From Shewanella psychromarinicola (lineage in GTDB: Bacteria; Pseudomonadota; Gammaproteobacteria; Enterobacterales; Shewanellaceae), in the NCBI RefSeq assembly GCF_003855155.1, contig NZ_CP034073.1, positions 3,162,001 through 3,226,000 on the forward strand: a stretch of DNA of 64,000 nucleotides, in the 5' to 3' direction. The notes under the pieces were generated by a model that saw only the letters and a list, made by a program, of their open reading frames with translations, was not told the origin of the DNA and did not search any database. A program made the translations under genes and the position numbers. This document shows positions 53,835-64,000 of the stretch, piece after piece. Positions within the stretch are counted from its first letter, which is position 1. Every line of letters begins with the position of its first letter.

Positions 53835-55079
53835 ATGAATTTAGGATTTTCATTTTTTATCGGCTACCGTTATTGGCGAGCCCGAAAAGCGAATGCTTTT
53901 GCCTCTTTTATTACCTTTTTTGCTGTATCGGGTATTTTTTTAGGGGTGACGGCATTGATCGTCGTCAGTTCGGTGATGAATGGATTAGAAGGCCAGCTAA
54001 AAAACCGTATTTTAGGTGCGGTGCCGCAGATGACCTTGATCAGTGACATGGGATTTAGAGATTGGCAGCAAAGTACCCAAAGTCTGTTGGCGGATAAATA
54101 TTTATTACAAAATATTCGTGGCATTGTGCCAAGTGCGACAACCCAGGCCATGATCCAATCGAGCAGTAACATTCATGCCATTCAAATGTATGGGGTATAT
54201 CCTGAACTTGAGCAATCCTTGTCGAGTATTGCGTCTCATACTTATTCTGATGCGTTTTCAACGTTACAAGCGGGGCAGTATTCAATTGTACTTGGCGTTG
54301 ATCTTGCCCGAAAACTAGACGTGAGAGCGGGTGATAAGGTTAGGGTGTTAAGCGGTGATGGTGTGGTGTATTCGCCGATGGGCCCCGTGCCTAGCCAACG
54401 TAAGTTTACCGTTGCCGGTGTTTTTGAAATGGGCTCGCAAGTCGATTCTAGCGTGGCGTATGTGCATTATAAAGATGCGCGTAAATTGATGCGTAAAGAC
54501 AGCAATACCATTAATGAACTGCGAGTGTATTTGAACGATCCTTTTTCTGCACCTGCGTTAGCGCCAAAAGTGGTTGCTGGATTTGCTAAGCAAAACATTG
54601 ACATTCAAACGCGTGATTGGCGCCAAGATTTTGGCCATTTATTTGCGGCGGTCAAGATGGAAAAAAATATGATGTCATTGATGCTCAGTTTAATTGTGGC
54701 CGTGGCTGCATTTAATATTGTCTCAGCATTGGTGATGATGGTGGTCGATAAAACCACCGATGTTGCGGTGTTAAAAACCCAAGGGTTAACCACCACCTCG
54801 GTGATGACGATTTTTATTGTGCAAGGCTCGCTTAATGCGCTGTTAGGCTTAATGCTTGGCGCGATTGCGGGCATAGTGTTAACGCTTAATTTGAATGAAA
54901 TATTAACCACTTTTGGTATTTCTATATTGGGCGTAGGTCAGACTCTGCCGGTGCAATTGTCATTAGCGCAATTGAGTTTTATTATTTTAGGCACCTTATT
55001 TATTACCTTATTTGCCACCCTTTATCCCGCGTTGTCCGCCGCAAGGGTTCAACCTGCTACAGCTTTGAGATACGAATAA
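53835..55079 (+). CDS. lolC: Lipoprotein-releasing system permease LolC
   Basis: An inner-membrane subunit of LolCDE, which extracts lipoproteins for transfer to LolA. The 414-residue protein has the N-terminal helix (about 25-47), a periplasmic MacB-like domain and three C-terminal FtsX-type helices, with FNIVSALVMMVVDKTTDVAV at the coupling region. The N-terminal FFIGYRYWRARKANAFASFI is typical. lolD starts at the base where the lolC stop ends (TAATG), giving coupled translation. Confidence 0.93.
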   Translation: MNLGFSFFIGYRYWRARKANAFASFITFFAVSGIFLGVTALIVVSSVMNGLEGQLKNRILGAVPQMTLISDMGFRDWQQSTQSLLADKYLLQNIRGIVPSATTQAMIQSSSNIHAIQMYGVYPELEQSLSSIASHTYSDAFSTLQAGQYSIVLGVDLARKLDVRAGDKVRVLSGDGVVYSPMGPVPSQRKFTVAGVFEMGSQVDSSVAYVHYKDARKLMRKDSNTINELRVYLNDPFSAPALAPKVVAGFAKQNIDIQTRDWRQDFGHLFAAVKMEKNMMSLMLSLIVAVAAFNIVSALVMMVVDKTTDVAVLKTQGLTTTSVMTIFIVQGSLNALLGLMLGAIAGIVLTLNLNEILTTFGISILGVGQTLPVQLSLAQLSFIILGTLFITLFATLYPALSAARVQPATALRYE

Positions 55080-55801
55080 TGAGTCAGACACAACAAGCGT
55101 TATTACAGGTTCAACATGTCAGCAAGCACTATCATGATGGTGAAGTGACTACCCAAGTACTGTCGGGTGTTGATTTAACCGTTTATAAGGGCGAACAGTT
55201 GGCCATTGTAGGCAGTTCCGGTTCGGGTAAAAGTACCCTTTTACACATTATGGGGACCTTAGATATGCCCTCATCTGGTTCTGTATTGTTAGACGGTGAA
55301 GATTTATACCAATTGTCTAGTGCTCGTCAGGCACAAGTGCGTAATCAAGATTTGGGTTTTATTTATCAGTTTCATCATCTGTTGCCTGAGTTTACCGCGA
55401 TTGAAAACGTCGCGATGCCTGCGTTTATTCAAGGCAGGGATAAAAACCAAGCCTTGATAGACGCTAAAAACTTACTTGAGCGTGTTGGACTAGGCCATCG
55501 TTTACACCATATCCCGGCGCAATTATCGGGCGGTGAACGTCAACGTGTTGCAATAGCAAGAGCATTGATAAACAAACCAAAGTTGGTATTAGCCGATGAA
55601 CCCACGGGGAATTTAGACGCCAGCAGTGGTGATAATGTTTATCTGATGATCCGCGAGTTGGCGCAGCAGTTTGGTACCGCGTTTGTGGTGGTAACCCATG
55701 ATCATAAATTAGCCGCGAAAATGGATCGCCAACTCACCATGAAAGACGGGGTGTTGCAGGTGGCGAGTTCAGTCACTACTGTGCCTGTAGGACAAGTTTA
55801 A
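55079..55801 (+). CDS. lolD: Lipoprotein-releasing system ATP-binding protein LolD
   Basis: The ATPase of LolCDE, 240 residues. Walker A is GSSGSGKSTLLH, the Q-loop region is GFIYQFHHLLPEFTA, the signature is LSGGERQRVAIARAL and Walker B is LVLADEPTGNLD. These match LolD closely, including the LolD-typical FHHLLPEF stretch. It overlaps its neighbours lolC and lolE by single bases. Confidence 0.96.
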   Translation: MSQTQQALLQVQHVSKHYHDGEVTTQVLSGVDLTVYKGEQLAIVGSSGSGKSTLLHIMGTLDMPSSGSVLLDGEDLYQLSSARQAQVRNQDLGFIYQFHHLLPEFTAIENVAMPAFIQGRDKNQALIDAKNLLERVGLGHRLHHIPAQLSGGERQRVAIARALINKPKLVLADEPTGNLDASSGDNVYLMIRELAQQFGTAFVVVTHDHKLAAKMDRQLTMKDGVLQVASSVTTVPVGQV

Positions 55802-57042
55802 TGAGTAAGTGGTTACCGTTAACAATTGGCTGGCGTTTTTTTCGCGCCAGGCAGTCGAATGGCTTTATCGGCTTTATTTCATTTGCGTCTACTGCGGGTA
55901 TTGCCTTAGGTGTTGGCGTGTTGATTGTGGTGCTATCGGCCATGAATGGTTTTGAAAAAGAGTTACAAGACCGCTTATTAGGCGTGGTCTCTCATGGTGA
56001 ACTCGTTGGCGTTAATCAACCTATTGCCGATTGGCATGAAATTGCACAAAGTGCGGCCAAAATACCGCAAATTACAGGTACGGCTCCGTTTGTTCGTTTA
56101 CAAGGTTTAGTACAAAAACCCGATGGTTTTCAAGGGTTAGTTGTCAATGGTGTTGATATTGAGTATGAGTCCGATGTGTCGAGTATTGCTGATTATATGT
56201 CTGCCGAGACTTGGCAGACATTAGCTGGTGATGAAAATAACATTGTCCTTGGCCGCAGTTTATTGACTAAATTGGGCTTAAAAGTGGGTGATACTCTGGC
56301 GATGTATACGCCAGATGCGAATAACCGTAAGTTAACGTCGGCCAAGAGTCATCGCTTTGTTGTCTCAGGTGTGTACACCTTGGGTGGTGAGATTGAGTCA
56401 ACTCAAGCTTATGTGTCGCTTGATTATTTAGCCGATTTACTCGAGCTGGGCTCCGCGGTTTCTGGGGTACGAATTCAAGTCAATAATGTCTTTCATGCGG
56501 CGAGTATCACTCGTGATTTAGGTTTTGCCCAAGAGCAGTATTTATACATTAATGATTGGACTCGTAGCCAAGGGCATTTGTATCAAGATATTCAGCTTGT
56601 TCGTTTAGTTATGTATTTGGTATTAGCCTTAGTGATAGCCGTGGCCTGTTTTAATATTGTGTCTACCTTAGTGATGGCCGTACGTGATAAAGCCTCTGAA
56701 ATTGCCATTTTAATGACCATGGGGCTTCATCGCGGCGCCATTATGGCCATTTTTATTATGCAAGGTGCTTTAAATGGGCTGATGGGATGTAGCATTGGTG
56801 GTGTGTTGGGTGTTGTGGTTGCTTATTATTTAAGTGATATTGCATCTGGAATAGAGCAGTTATTGGGTATTCAGCTCTTGGCATCAGATATTTATTTTAT
56901 TGATTTTTTACCGTCGCAATTGCATGCTCAAGATGTGGTCTTGGTGCTGGTGATGGGATTAGTGATGAGTTTAGTGGCAACCATTTACCCTGCGTGGAAA
57001 GCAACCAAAATAGCGCCTGCCACCGCATTAGCGGGCAGATAG
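55801..57042 (+). CDS. lolE: Lipoprotein-releasing system permease LolE
   Basis: The second LolCDE permease, 413 residues, paralogous to LolC. It begins KWLPLTIGWRFFRARQSNGF, has a first helix near 25-45, a periplasmic domain and three C-terminal helices with FNIVSTLVMAVRDKASEIAI. The order lolC-lolD-lolE is standard and each gene starts on the stop of the preceding one. All three genes are intact. Confidence 0.93.
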   Translation: MSKWLPLTIGWRFFRARQSNGFIGFISFASTAGIALGVGVLIVVLSAMNGFEKELQDRLLGVVSHGELVGVNQPIADWHEIAQSAAKIPQITGTAPFVRLQGLVQKPDGFQGLVVNGVDIEYESDVSSIADYMSAETWQTLAGDENNIVLGRSLLTKLGLKVGDTLAMYTPDANNRKLTSAKSHRFVVSGVYTLGGEIESTQAYVSLDYLADLLELGSAVSGVRIQVNNVFHAASITRDLGFAQEQYLYINDWTRSQGHLYQDIQLVRLVMYLVLALVIAVACFNIVSTLVMAVRDKASEIAILMTMGLHRGAIMAIFIMQGALNGLMGCSIGGVLGVVVAYYLSDIASGIEQLLGIQLLASDIYFIDFLPSQLHAQDVVLVLVMGLVMSLVATIYPAWKATKIAPATALAGR

Positions 57043-57130
57043 CTTATACAGAGATGAGCAAACATGGGTTAACTCGATTGTCAAAATACGCGTTTAAGCA
57101 CCTTAGTGATGGCTTATAAGGATGGGGGTT

Positions 57131-57740
<610 letters not shown>

Positions 57741-57786
57741 GCAAAGTTGATGGCGAAAAATGTAAATCAATACCTTTAGCATATTA

Positions 57787-57810
57787 TTAAGGCCGCAGAA
57801 GCGGCCTTAA
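57787..57810 (-). terminator. Hairpin after the DUF2062 gene
   Basis: TTAAGGCCGC / GCGGCCTTAA with a 4-base loop, 30 bases past the stop of the minus-strand DUF2062 gene. The minus-strand T-tract after it is weak (AATAT), so it is a probable rather than certain terminator. Confidence 0.6.
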
Positions 57811-57839
57811 TGAGAGTAAATGAGTCAATCTGTTGGAGA

Positions 57840-58349
57840 CTATTGTCCTTTACGCTTTTGCCATTTAAATAAGATTGAATAGCGCCACATGCTTTTAATG
57901 ACAACGTAGCCAATTAATGCCGACACAATGCCCAAGGCTAAACTGCCGATTAAAAAAGGTGGGCCTATGGTCGATAAAGACGCTTCAATCCATGCCCAGG
58001 TGGCTTCAAAATGAAATTCCTGCGCTTTATGTCCGAGAATTCTGGTTCCCAACAGATAAGCACCATAAAACATAATGGGCATAGTAAACGGATTCGTCAC
58101 CCACACTAGGGCGACAGCAACGGGAAGGTTGACGTTAAACAGAATGGCAAATCCTGCAGCAACCACCATTTGAAATGGCAAAGGGAGCCAAGCCACAAAT
58201 AGCCCTACAGCAAAGGCCCCTGGGGCCGATTTGCGATTTAACACCCATAGGTTGGGCTTGTGCAATAGTTTGCCAAACACCCGTAAATACTTATGCTCAC
58301 GGAGTGTTTCTGCTTTTGGCATAAATCTTTGTATTAATTTTTTTGGCAT
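57840..58349 (-). CDS. DUF2062 membrane protein
   Basis: A 169-residue protein with about three hydrophobic segments and the DUF2062 pattern: NRKSAPGAFAVGLFVAWLPL, then VAVALVWVTNPFTMPIMFYG. The family is widespread in gammaproteobacteria next to comEC and has no established function. It is divergent from comEC, with 31 bases between their starts, so their promoters overlap. Confidence 0.85.
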   Translation of the reverse strand: MPKKLIQRFMPKAETLREHKYLRVFGKLLHKPNLWVLNRKSAPGAFAVGLFVAWLPLPFQMVVAAGFAILFNVNLPVAVALVWVTNPFTMPIMFYGAYLLGTRILGHKAQEFHFEATWAWIEASLSTIGPPFLIGSLALGIVSALIGYVVIKSMWRYSILFKWQKRKGQ

Positions 58350-58380
58350 ATTTGTCGATTAATGTCTTTACTAATTCATT

Positions 58381-59339
58381 ATGAATCGATTTATCTATGG
58401 CTTTTGCGCCTGTTCTTTATCAGCGATGTTATGGCCTTCGCTGGTACCTATAGGATGGTTACCTATTTTATTCTTGGCTATGGTTCTTTGCCTTCGCAAA
58501 GGGCCGCTTATGGCTGGTTGCTTATTCGCAGTCATTTGGCTAAGCCTGTTATTTCATTGTTTGTTTATGCATCAATATGCTGAAAAATCCCAACAAATTG
58601 AGTTTAAGGCGCAGATAGTATCACTAGTTAGCCAAAACCGCGACTGGATTAGTTTCGATGTGCGCGTTATTAATCAAGCTGATCAATACGCTTTTTTTGA
58701 GGCGTTGGCGCTTAATAATGTGCAGCGATACTACCGATTAACATGGCAAAAGCCAGATAAAATTGTTATTGGCCAGACATGGTTATTTAGTGCCAAGGTC
58801 AAAGGGATCTCAAGCATCCAAAACCAAGGTGGTTTTAATCAACAAAAGCAGTTCATTAGTCAGCATATTATCGCTAAAGGTCGTGTTAAACGAGCCGAAC
58901 TGCTCAGTCACAGTATGTCTGTGCGTCAACAGGTTATTGATGCATTGTCACCCACCTTGGCACAATTTGCTCAGGGGGATATTTTACAAGCGTTGATTTT
59001 TGGAGATAAAAGCGGTTTAAGCGCAATACGATGGCAGCAGTTGCGTCAGACGGGAGCAGGGCATCTTGTTGCAATTTCGGGCTTACACTTATCGGTCGTT
59101 TTTGGTTTGTTTTACGCCATAATGATCGGGCTGAGTCGTTATGCTTTTTCTTGGCAACATTTAGGTAAAATTCAACTCGCAATGGTGATTGCTGCATTAT
59201 TCACTTTTGGTTATGGCTATTTATCTGGTTTTGCTGTTGCCACGCAACGTGCATTATTGATGCTATTTTTGTTACTCATATTCAGCTTGATTAAACAATT
59301 TAGCCACCATTGGGATCGGCTCGTATATGCATTGTTTTT
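58381..59339 (+). pseudogene. comEC: ComEC, 5' part of gene interrupted by an IS
   Basis: ComEC (Rec2) forms the inner-membrane channel for DNA uptake. This part encodes the N-terminal membrane helices, the soluble OB-like region (residues about 55-190) and the start of the Competence domain (GAGHLVAISGLHLSVVFGLF, FAVATQRALLMLFLLL). It is cut after codon 319 by the insertion sequence at 59340; read into the IS it gains only MPMQLAQ and stops at 59364. Joining 59339 to 60322 restores one uninterrupted frame of 831 codons, so the disruption is recent and, in principle, reversible by precise excision. Confidence 0.93.
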
Positions 59340-60313
59340 CATGCCTATGCAGTTGGCTCAGTAAGAATGTATTGGCGTGTGAATTATTGCCAAATTTAAC
59401 AATCTGTTAGGTATTTCTCTTTCCATTTGTCTACGATTGAACCGATAACAGAACTCGCTCAGGTATTCTTGTAGGTACTTTCCTGAAACACCATGAAATG
59501 TCCCAAGTAAAAATGCCTTTAAGTTACCAATGGCAATATGAACCCAAGGCAGCCATTCATCAACAAGCTCACTGGGGGTAACCCTCGCTTCATGTTGTTG
59601 AGTCTTATCTATAATGTTCAACGCAGGTAAGCCGTCTGTATGCACTTTTTGCTGTCTCGTTAAGTGTTTGGCAACGAACTTTTCAACACTATCATGGCAA
59701 ACGCTATTCACAGCCTGCATAGCAATAAATCCAGCTCTTTTTCCTTTGCTTTCAACGGCAACTAAAACAGGTGTTTTACCTTCTGCTCCACGTCCACGCT
59801 TGCCCTTCCTTCTGCCACCCACTAACGCATCATCAATTTCAATAACGCCTGACAGTCTATATAAGCTGTCTCTATGGCCCATAGCCGTTCTCAGCTTACT
59901 TAATATCAAACGTGCCGTTCGCCAATTAACTTCAATGTGCTTGCTCAATCTTAATGCTGAAATACTGCCTTTATCTGAGCCTAAAAAGTAGATTGCCCAA
60001 AACCACTTAGTGATAGGAATACGGCTACCGTGGAATAATGTGTCTGCTGTGACCGATGTTTGTTTATGACATTGACTGCATTCATATACATTGCGGGTTG
60101 TAAGCTCATAGGCATGCTCACAAGAGCATCTAGGGCAAACAAAACCATTAGGCCATCTCATTTTCTTAATGTGATTTAAGCAATCAATTTCAGCGCTGAA
60201 TTGACGTTGCCATTCAAAAAAACTCGTTTCAGGCATTTTCATAGCAAATCTCACTTCTAGTCTTGATTTATACTATAAGAATAGGCCAAAACTGACTCAG
60301 ATGCATAGGCATG
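59340..60313 (-). mobile_element. IS1595-family insertion sequence, intact copy inside comEC
   Basis: A 974-bp element with imperfect terminal inverted repeats beginning CATGCCTATGCA, flanked by the 8-bp target duplication TTGTTTTT (59332-59339 and 60314-60321). It carries one transposase gene on the minus strand. It is nearly identical to the defective copy at 33159-34131, in the opposite orientation. Recombination between the two could invert the 25 kb between them. Confidence 0.96.
59358..60242 (-). CDS. IS1595-family transposase (DDE type)
   Basis: An intact 294-residue transposase: N-terminal zinc ribbon (CPRCSCEH, then CSQCHKQ), a linker helix region and a DDE-type core. Its first Asp is in GVIEIDDALVGGRRKGKRGR, the second in HTDGLPALN, and the last acidic/Asn position lies in HIAIGNLKAFLLGTFHG, followed by YLQEYLSEFCYRFNRR. 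This resembles the ISPna2/ISSod11 branch of IS1595. I use the ATG at 60242; an upstream GTG is in frame. It may also supply transposase to the defective copy. Confidence 0.92.
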   Translation of the reverse strand: MKMPETSFFEWQRQFSAEIDCLNHIKKMRWPNGFVCPRCSCEHAYELTTRNVYECSQCHKQTSVTADTLFHGSRIPITKWFWAIYFLGSDKGSISALRLSKHIEVNWRTARLILSKLRTAMGHRDSLYRLSGVIEIDDALVGGRRKGKRGRGAEGKTPVLVAVESKGKRAGFIAMQAVNSVCHDSVEKFVAKHLTRQQKVHTDGLPALNIIDKTQQHEARVTPSELVDEWLPWVHIAIGNLKAFLLGTFHGVSGKYLQEYLSEFCYRFNRRQMEREIPNRLLNLAIIHTPIHSY

Positions 60314-60321
60314 TTGTTTTT

Positions 60322-61858
60322 TGTGCTGTTGGTCGATCCCTTTGCGTCGCTCGGTGCTGGGCTATGGTTGTCGTTTGGGGCTTTGGTGATCATTTTATTG
60401 GCGGTAAAATCCACCACTGTAGATCAACAACCTATGTTGGGCTCTGATCACGTTAATCAAAGTATCGATGTTCCTAAATTTGATATGACCGAACGATGCA
60501 TACAAAAAGCTAAACAGGTAAAGGATAAGATACTGCATGGACTGAGTGTGTTGTGGTCCATTCAATGGCGTTTAGCGCTGTTCCTAGGTGGTTTGCAAGG
60601 CATATTATTTGGTGGAATTTCACCTCATAGTATTTGGTTAAATATGTTGCTAGTACCTTGGTTTAGTCTAGTGGTTATTCCGTTAACAATACTGAGTTTT
60701 TGCCTTTGGTTAGTGGCATTGTGTGTCATGTGGTTATTGGGCATAGATCTTGTTTCACTGCAAAGCCTTGGCTTGATGATATTTCAGTGGGCTAATATAA
60801 GTCTTGAGCCATTTGCGTGGTTATTACAGCTGAGCGATCATTTGCCGTTAAAACAGCTTGCGTTAACTGAACAGGAACTGGCGGGATTACTGTTTGTTTT
60901 TTTTGCAATTATCTTGTTGATGTTTCGGGGTTATGTGCCTAACAACCGTAAACTGGCTTTTCGCCTTTTGGTTGCCGTGCTCATGCTACCAATCATCGTG
61001 AGCAAGTTGGTGACTCACCAGATATTGTTTCCGCCATCGTCATCATCACGTTCAGCACCATGGCAACTTCATGTCATTGATGTGGCTCAAGGTATGGCGG
61101 TGGTTTTGCAACAAGGTCAACATGGGATTATTTATGACACTGGGGCAGCATATGGCGATTTTAGCTATGCGCAGCGTGCAATATTGCCTTTTCTGGCGAG
61201 CAAAGGCATCAGGTATATTGATTATATCGTGGTGAGCCATGATGATAATGATCATGCTGGTGGATTGAATGTGTTGCTAGATAAATTTCCGCAGGCGACA
61301 TTAATAGCCGATTTTTTAACCTCAGCCTCAACCTTGCCTGAGTCATCACCCGCAGTGCAAGCTTGTGAAGGTGAGTTACATTGGCGTGGCGTGCAGTTAA
61401 CTTTCATCAGTAATCATTTAACGACCAAGAGTAATGATAATAACCAATCATGCGTGGTTAAGCTGTCTGATGGCCAGTCTTCGGTATTGTTAACTGGAGA
61501 CATTGAAGCCCCTAGAGAACAGGCATTAGTCGCCGCGAATGTTGATATTCAAGCCGATATCTTATTAGTTCCACACCATGGTAGCCGAACATCTTCTACC
61601 CCGGCGTTTATCGATAACGTTAATCCTCGATTAGCCATTTTTACTGCTGGTTTTTCTAACCAATATGGCTTTCCTAAATTGGATATTTTGACCAGGTATC
61701 AACAGCGAGACTGCAAAATATTACAGACGGGCCATGTGGGCCAAATTAGCATCAATTTCACTCATAATGATTACTACGTCACCACTTATCGGCAAAAAAT
61801 GGCCCCATTTTGGTATAACCGTTTGTTTAGGTTTGGTGAGTCACTTAAAGCAGAGTAG
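60322..61858 (+). pseudogene. comEC: ComEC, 3' part of gene interrupted by an IS
   Basis: Encodes the rest of the Competence membrane domain (VLLVDPFASLGAGLWLSFGA onward) and the C-terminal metallo-beta-lactamase-like domain, with HDDNDHAGGLNVL and PHHGSRTSS typical of ComEC. An ATG in the IS end (60311-60313) is in frame, so a truncated C-terminal protein might be made if transcription enters from the IS or upstream, but DNA uptake should be lost. msbA follows after 37 bases, so the insertion may also affect msbA and lpxK expression unless they have their own promoter. Confidence 0.92.
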
Positions 61859-61895
61859 AATATCACTTATGTTTGCTAGTTAAGTATTGGATTCA

Positions 61896-63698
61896 ATGTC
61901 AGCATCACCTAAAAATGAAATATGGATCGTTTTCAAACGTTTGATGGCCTATATAGTCCCAATGAAAGCCATGTTTATTATGGCTGTTCTAGGCCTTATT
62001 ACCTATGGCGCAGTCGATGCGGCGTTTATTGCATTTATTAAGCCTTTTATTGATGAAGGTTTCAGCCAAACTCCAGCGATAGCTGCTGGTGTCGACTTAC
62101 CGACACATGGTGGGTTTAACGCCAATAAAGACATTATGTTAATGGCTCCTATTGCGGTTATTGTCATGTTCAGCATACGTGGCGTGGCTAACTTTGTGTC
62201 GACCTATTGTGTCTCATTCATGAGTGCACAGCTCATCATGGATATGCGCCAACAAGTTTTTGAACATTATCTGCGTTTACCCGTGAGTTATATCGACCGC
62301 GAAAATAGTGGTAATTTGATTTCACGTGTCACGTACGATACTGAACAAATTGCTCGTGCATCCGGTAGTGCGTTGATTTCAATTGTCCGTGACAGCATGA
62401 CCGCGATCGGTATGTTAGGCATTATGTTCTACTATTCGTGGAAATTATCATTATGCATATTGGTGATAGGCCCAATTATGGGCGTTGTGATCAGTATTGT
62501 CAGTAAGCGTTTTCGTAAGGTTTCTAAGCAAATTCAATCTGCAATGGGCGGCGTTACCGCAACCACTGAACAGATGATTAAAGGCCATAAAAACGTGTTG
62601 GTGTTTGGTGGCCAAAAAACAGAGGTTGCTCGTTTTTATAAAGTTAACGACCAAAACCGGTATCAAAATATGAAGCTAGCGGTGGCTCAATCAATTAGCC
62701 AACCGCTCATTATGGTGATTGGATCTTTTGCTCTGGCTTTTGTACTGTATGCCGCCACTTGGGAGAGCATGAGAACGGATTTAACCGCTGGAACGTTTGC
62801 GGCTATTTTAGGTGCCATGTTAGCCATGCTTCAACCGATTAAAAACTTAACCCGTGTTAATGCCGAATTTCAACGAGGCATTGCCGCCTGCACGACAGTG
62901 TTTGAATTATTAGACACAGAACCAGAGCCAGATACGGGTGAGTTTAGTATTGATCGTGTTCAAGGTAAGCTGACATTTGAAAATGTCACGTTTACTTATC
63001 CAGGCCAAGAAAAGTCCGCCTTAAACAGTATTGATTTTGAAGTTAAACCGGGTAAAACCATTGCATTAGTCGGGCGTTCTGGCTCTGGTAAGTCGACCAT
63101 CGCCAGTTTGATTACCCGTTTTTATAGTGGCTTGTCAACCGGTGATATCCGCCTTGATGACACCAGCATTTACGATTACCAGTTAAAATCATTACGTAAT
63201 CAAGTGGCTTTAGTGTCACAGCAAGTGACCTTATTTAATGACACTATTGCTAATAATATTGCCTATGCTTACCCAGGCGAAGTGACTCGAGAGCAGATTG
63301 TCCATGCCGCTGAACTGGCTTATGCGATGGAATTTATTGATACCTTGCCACTGGGATTAGACACCCAAGTGGGTGAAAACGGGGTGTTACTTTCAGGCGG
63401 TCAACGTCAACGTCTTGCCATTGCTCGTGCTATGTTACGTGATGCGCCAGTGTTAATTTTAGATGAAGCCACATCGGCTTTGGATACCGAGTCTGAAAAA
63501 GCGATTCAAAAAGGCCTCGATAATCTTCGACATAACCGTACATCGATTGTGATTGCCCATCGTTTATCCACCATAGAAAGCGCCGATGAAATTTTGGTTA
63601 TTGATCAAGGTCGAGTTGTTGAACGTGGTAATCACAGTGAATTAATTGCCCAAGCAGGTATTTACGCCAACCTTTACCAGATGCAGTTTAGCCAATAA
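61896..63698 (+). CDS. msbA: Lipid A export ATP-binding/permease protein MsbA
   Basis: An essential ABC flippase moving lipid A-core across the inner membrane. The 600-residue half-transporter has six membrane helices (residues 20-320) and a nucleotide-binding domain: Walker A VGRSGSGKSTIAS, the signature LLSGGQRQRLAIARAM, Walker B VLILDEATSALD and the switch His in VIAHRLST. I use the ATG at 61896; a TTG three codons upstream is less likely. It lies between comEC and lpxK in the standard order. Confidence 0.96.
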   Translation: MSASPKNEIWIVFKRLMAYIVPMKAMFIMAVLGLITYGAVDAAFIAFIKPFIDEGFSQTPAIAAGVDLPTHGGFNANKDIMLMAPIAVIVMFSIRGVANFVSTYCVSFMSAQLIMDMRQQVFEHYLRLPVSYIDRENSGNLISRVTYDTEQIARASGSALISIVRDSMTAIGMLGIMFYYSWKLSLCILVIGPIMGVVISIVSKRFRKVSKQIQSAMGGVTATTEQMIKGHKNVLVFGGQKTEVARFYKVNDQNRYQNMKLAVAQSISQPLIMVIGSFALAFVLYAATWESMRTDLTAGTFAAILGAMLAMLQPIKNLTRVNAEFQRGIAACTTVFELLDTEPEPDTGEFSIDRVQGKLTFENVTFTYPGQEKSALNSIDFEVKPGKTIALVGRSGSGKSTIASLITRFYSGLSTGDIRLDDTSIYDYQLKSLRNQVALVSQQVTLFNDTIANNIAYAYPGEVTREQIVHAAELAYAMEFIDTLPLGLDTQVGENGVLLSGGQRQRLAIARAMLRDAPVLILDEATSALDTESEKAIQKGLDNLRHNRTSIVIAHRLSTIESADEILVIDQGRVVERGNHSELIAQAGIYANLYQMQFSQ

Positions 63699-63714
63699 TG
63701 ATCGGGTGTTTGTG

Positions 63715-64000
63715 ATGCAACAGCTTATTCAGCGCATTTGGTATCAAGGGCACTCAGCCAAGTGGTTATTATTGCCGTTATCTGGGTTGTTTTGGTTAAT
63801 ATCCTCTATTCGGCGAGGACTGTTTAGGTGTGGGCTTAAACAGGTGCAAGTGTTGCCGGTGCCTGTGATTGTGGTGGGCAATATTACTGCTGGAGGCAGC
63901 GGTAAAACCCCAACAGTGATTTATTTAATCGAGTTATTACGCCAACATGGCTATAAACCAGGTGTGATAAGCCGAGGTTATGGGGTTAATATTGACGGTG
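63715..64000 (+). CDS. lpxK: Tetraacyldisaccharide 4'-kinase LpxK, N-terminal part (runs off window)
   Basis: LpxK phosphorylates the lipid A precursor at the 4' position. The visible 95 residues start QQLIQRIWYQGHSAKWLLLP, include the membrane-anchoring helix with SSIRRGLF, and the Walker A motif VVGNITAGGSGKTPTVIYL, typical of LpxK. It starts 16 bases after msbA, the standard operon order. The frame is open to the window end. Confidence 0.95.
   Translation, partial: MQQLIQRIWYQGHSAKWLLLPLSGLFWLISSIRRGLFRCGLKQVQVLPVPVIVVGNITAGGSGKTPTVIYLIELLRQHGYKPGVISRGYGVNIDG

Overview
The window is a 64 kb stretch of a marine gammaproteobacterial chromosome, almost certainly a Shewanella. Evidence for this is the rpmF-plsX-fabHDG-acpP-fabF order, a small periplasmic tetraheme cytochrome c with four CxxCH sites, a THI-box controlled TonB receptor/PnuT/thiamine kinase operon, and the mfd-PilZ-lolCDE-comEC-msbA-lpxK neighbourhood. 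Base composition looks fairly AT-rich, which would suit a cold-water member, but the species is inference.

Layout. 1-5.6 kb: fatty-acid synthesis operon (end of rpmF, plsX, fabH, fabD, fabG, acpP, fabF). 5.6-7.8 kb: a hotdog acyl-CoA thioesterase, a beta-hydroxyacid dehydrogenase and a tetraheme cytochrome. 8.2-20.5 kb: an assimilatory nitrate/nitrite module in two transcription units. The first is nasA, cobA-type SUMT, a TrpD2/YbiB-like protein and an ANTAR regulator (NasT). The second is nirB, nirD, an MFS nitrate transporter and a PP2C-Ser/Thr kinase fusion. Each unit is preceded by a sigma-54 type promoter. The second also has a strong intrinsic terminator inside its leader, a good candidate target for NasT antitermination. 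20.5-22.1 kb: a decayed curlin gene beside an intact CsgD-like regulator. 22.1-25.9 kb: M61 peptidase, hinT, two PaaI-like thioesterases and a YcfL-type lipoprotein. 26.0-30.5 kb: TPP riboswitch and thiamine uptake operon (TonB receptor, YkoF-like protein, PnuT, thiamine kinase). 30.5-40 kb: mixed housekeeping and accessory genes (DoxX, YdjA, TrhO, YegD, a CreA-like lipoprotein, GNAT) with a defective IS1595-family copy. 40-45.7 kb: an accessory patch with two alpha/beta hydrolases behind paired palindromes, a LysR/LysE divergent pair, and fragments of an RND pump and a REP-associated transposase. 45.7-64 kb: sdaA, nagZ, csiV, mfd, a PilZ protein, lolCDE, DUF3624, a decayed siderophore-interacting protein gene, DUF2062, comEC split by an intact IS1595-family element, msbA and the start of lpxK.

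How the parts work together. The nitrate module forms a complete route: nitrate uptake, reduction to nitrite by NasA, reduction to ammonium by NirBD, and siroheme supply by the SUMT. Two control layers can be read from the DNA, sigma-54/NtrC-like promoters and leader attenuation. The thiamine operon forms a scavenging route from outer membrane to kinase under riboswitch control.

Recurring theme. The window carries many signs of gene decay: curlin, SIP, RND, transposase and CreA-like remnants, plus comEC cut by an IS with an exact 8-bp target duplication. It also holds several short perfect tandem duplications of 8-20 bp, two of which repeat across the stop codon of a gene. I see no CRISPR array, prophage, rRNA or tRNA. 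The most interesting unit is the nitrate module with its attenuator, degenerate-receiver ANTAR protein, TrpD2 homologue and kinase/phosphatase fusion.
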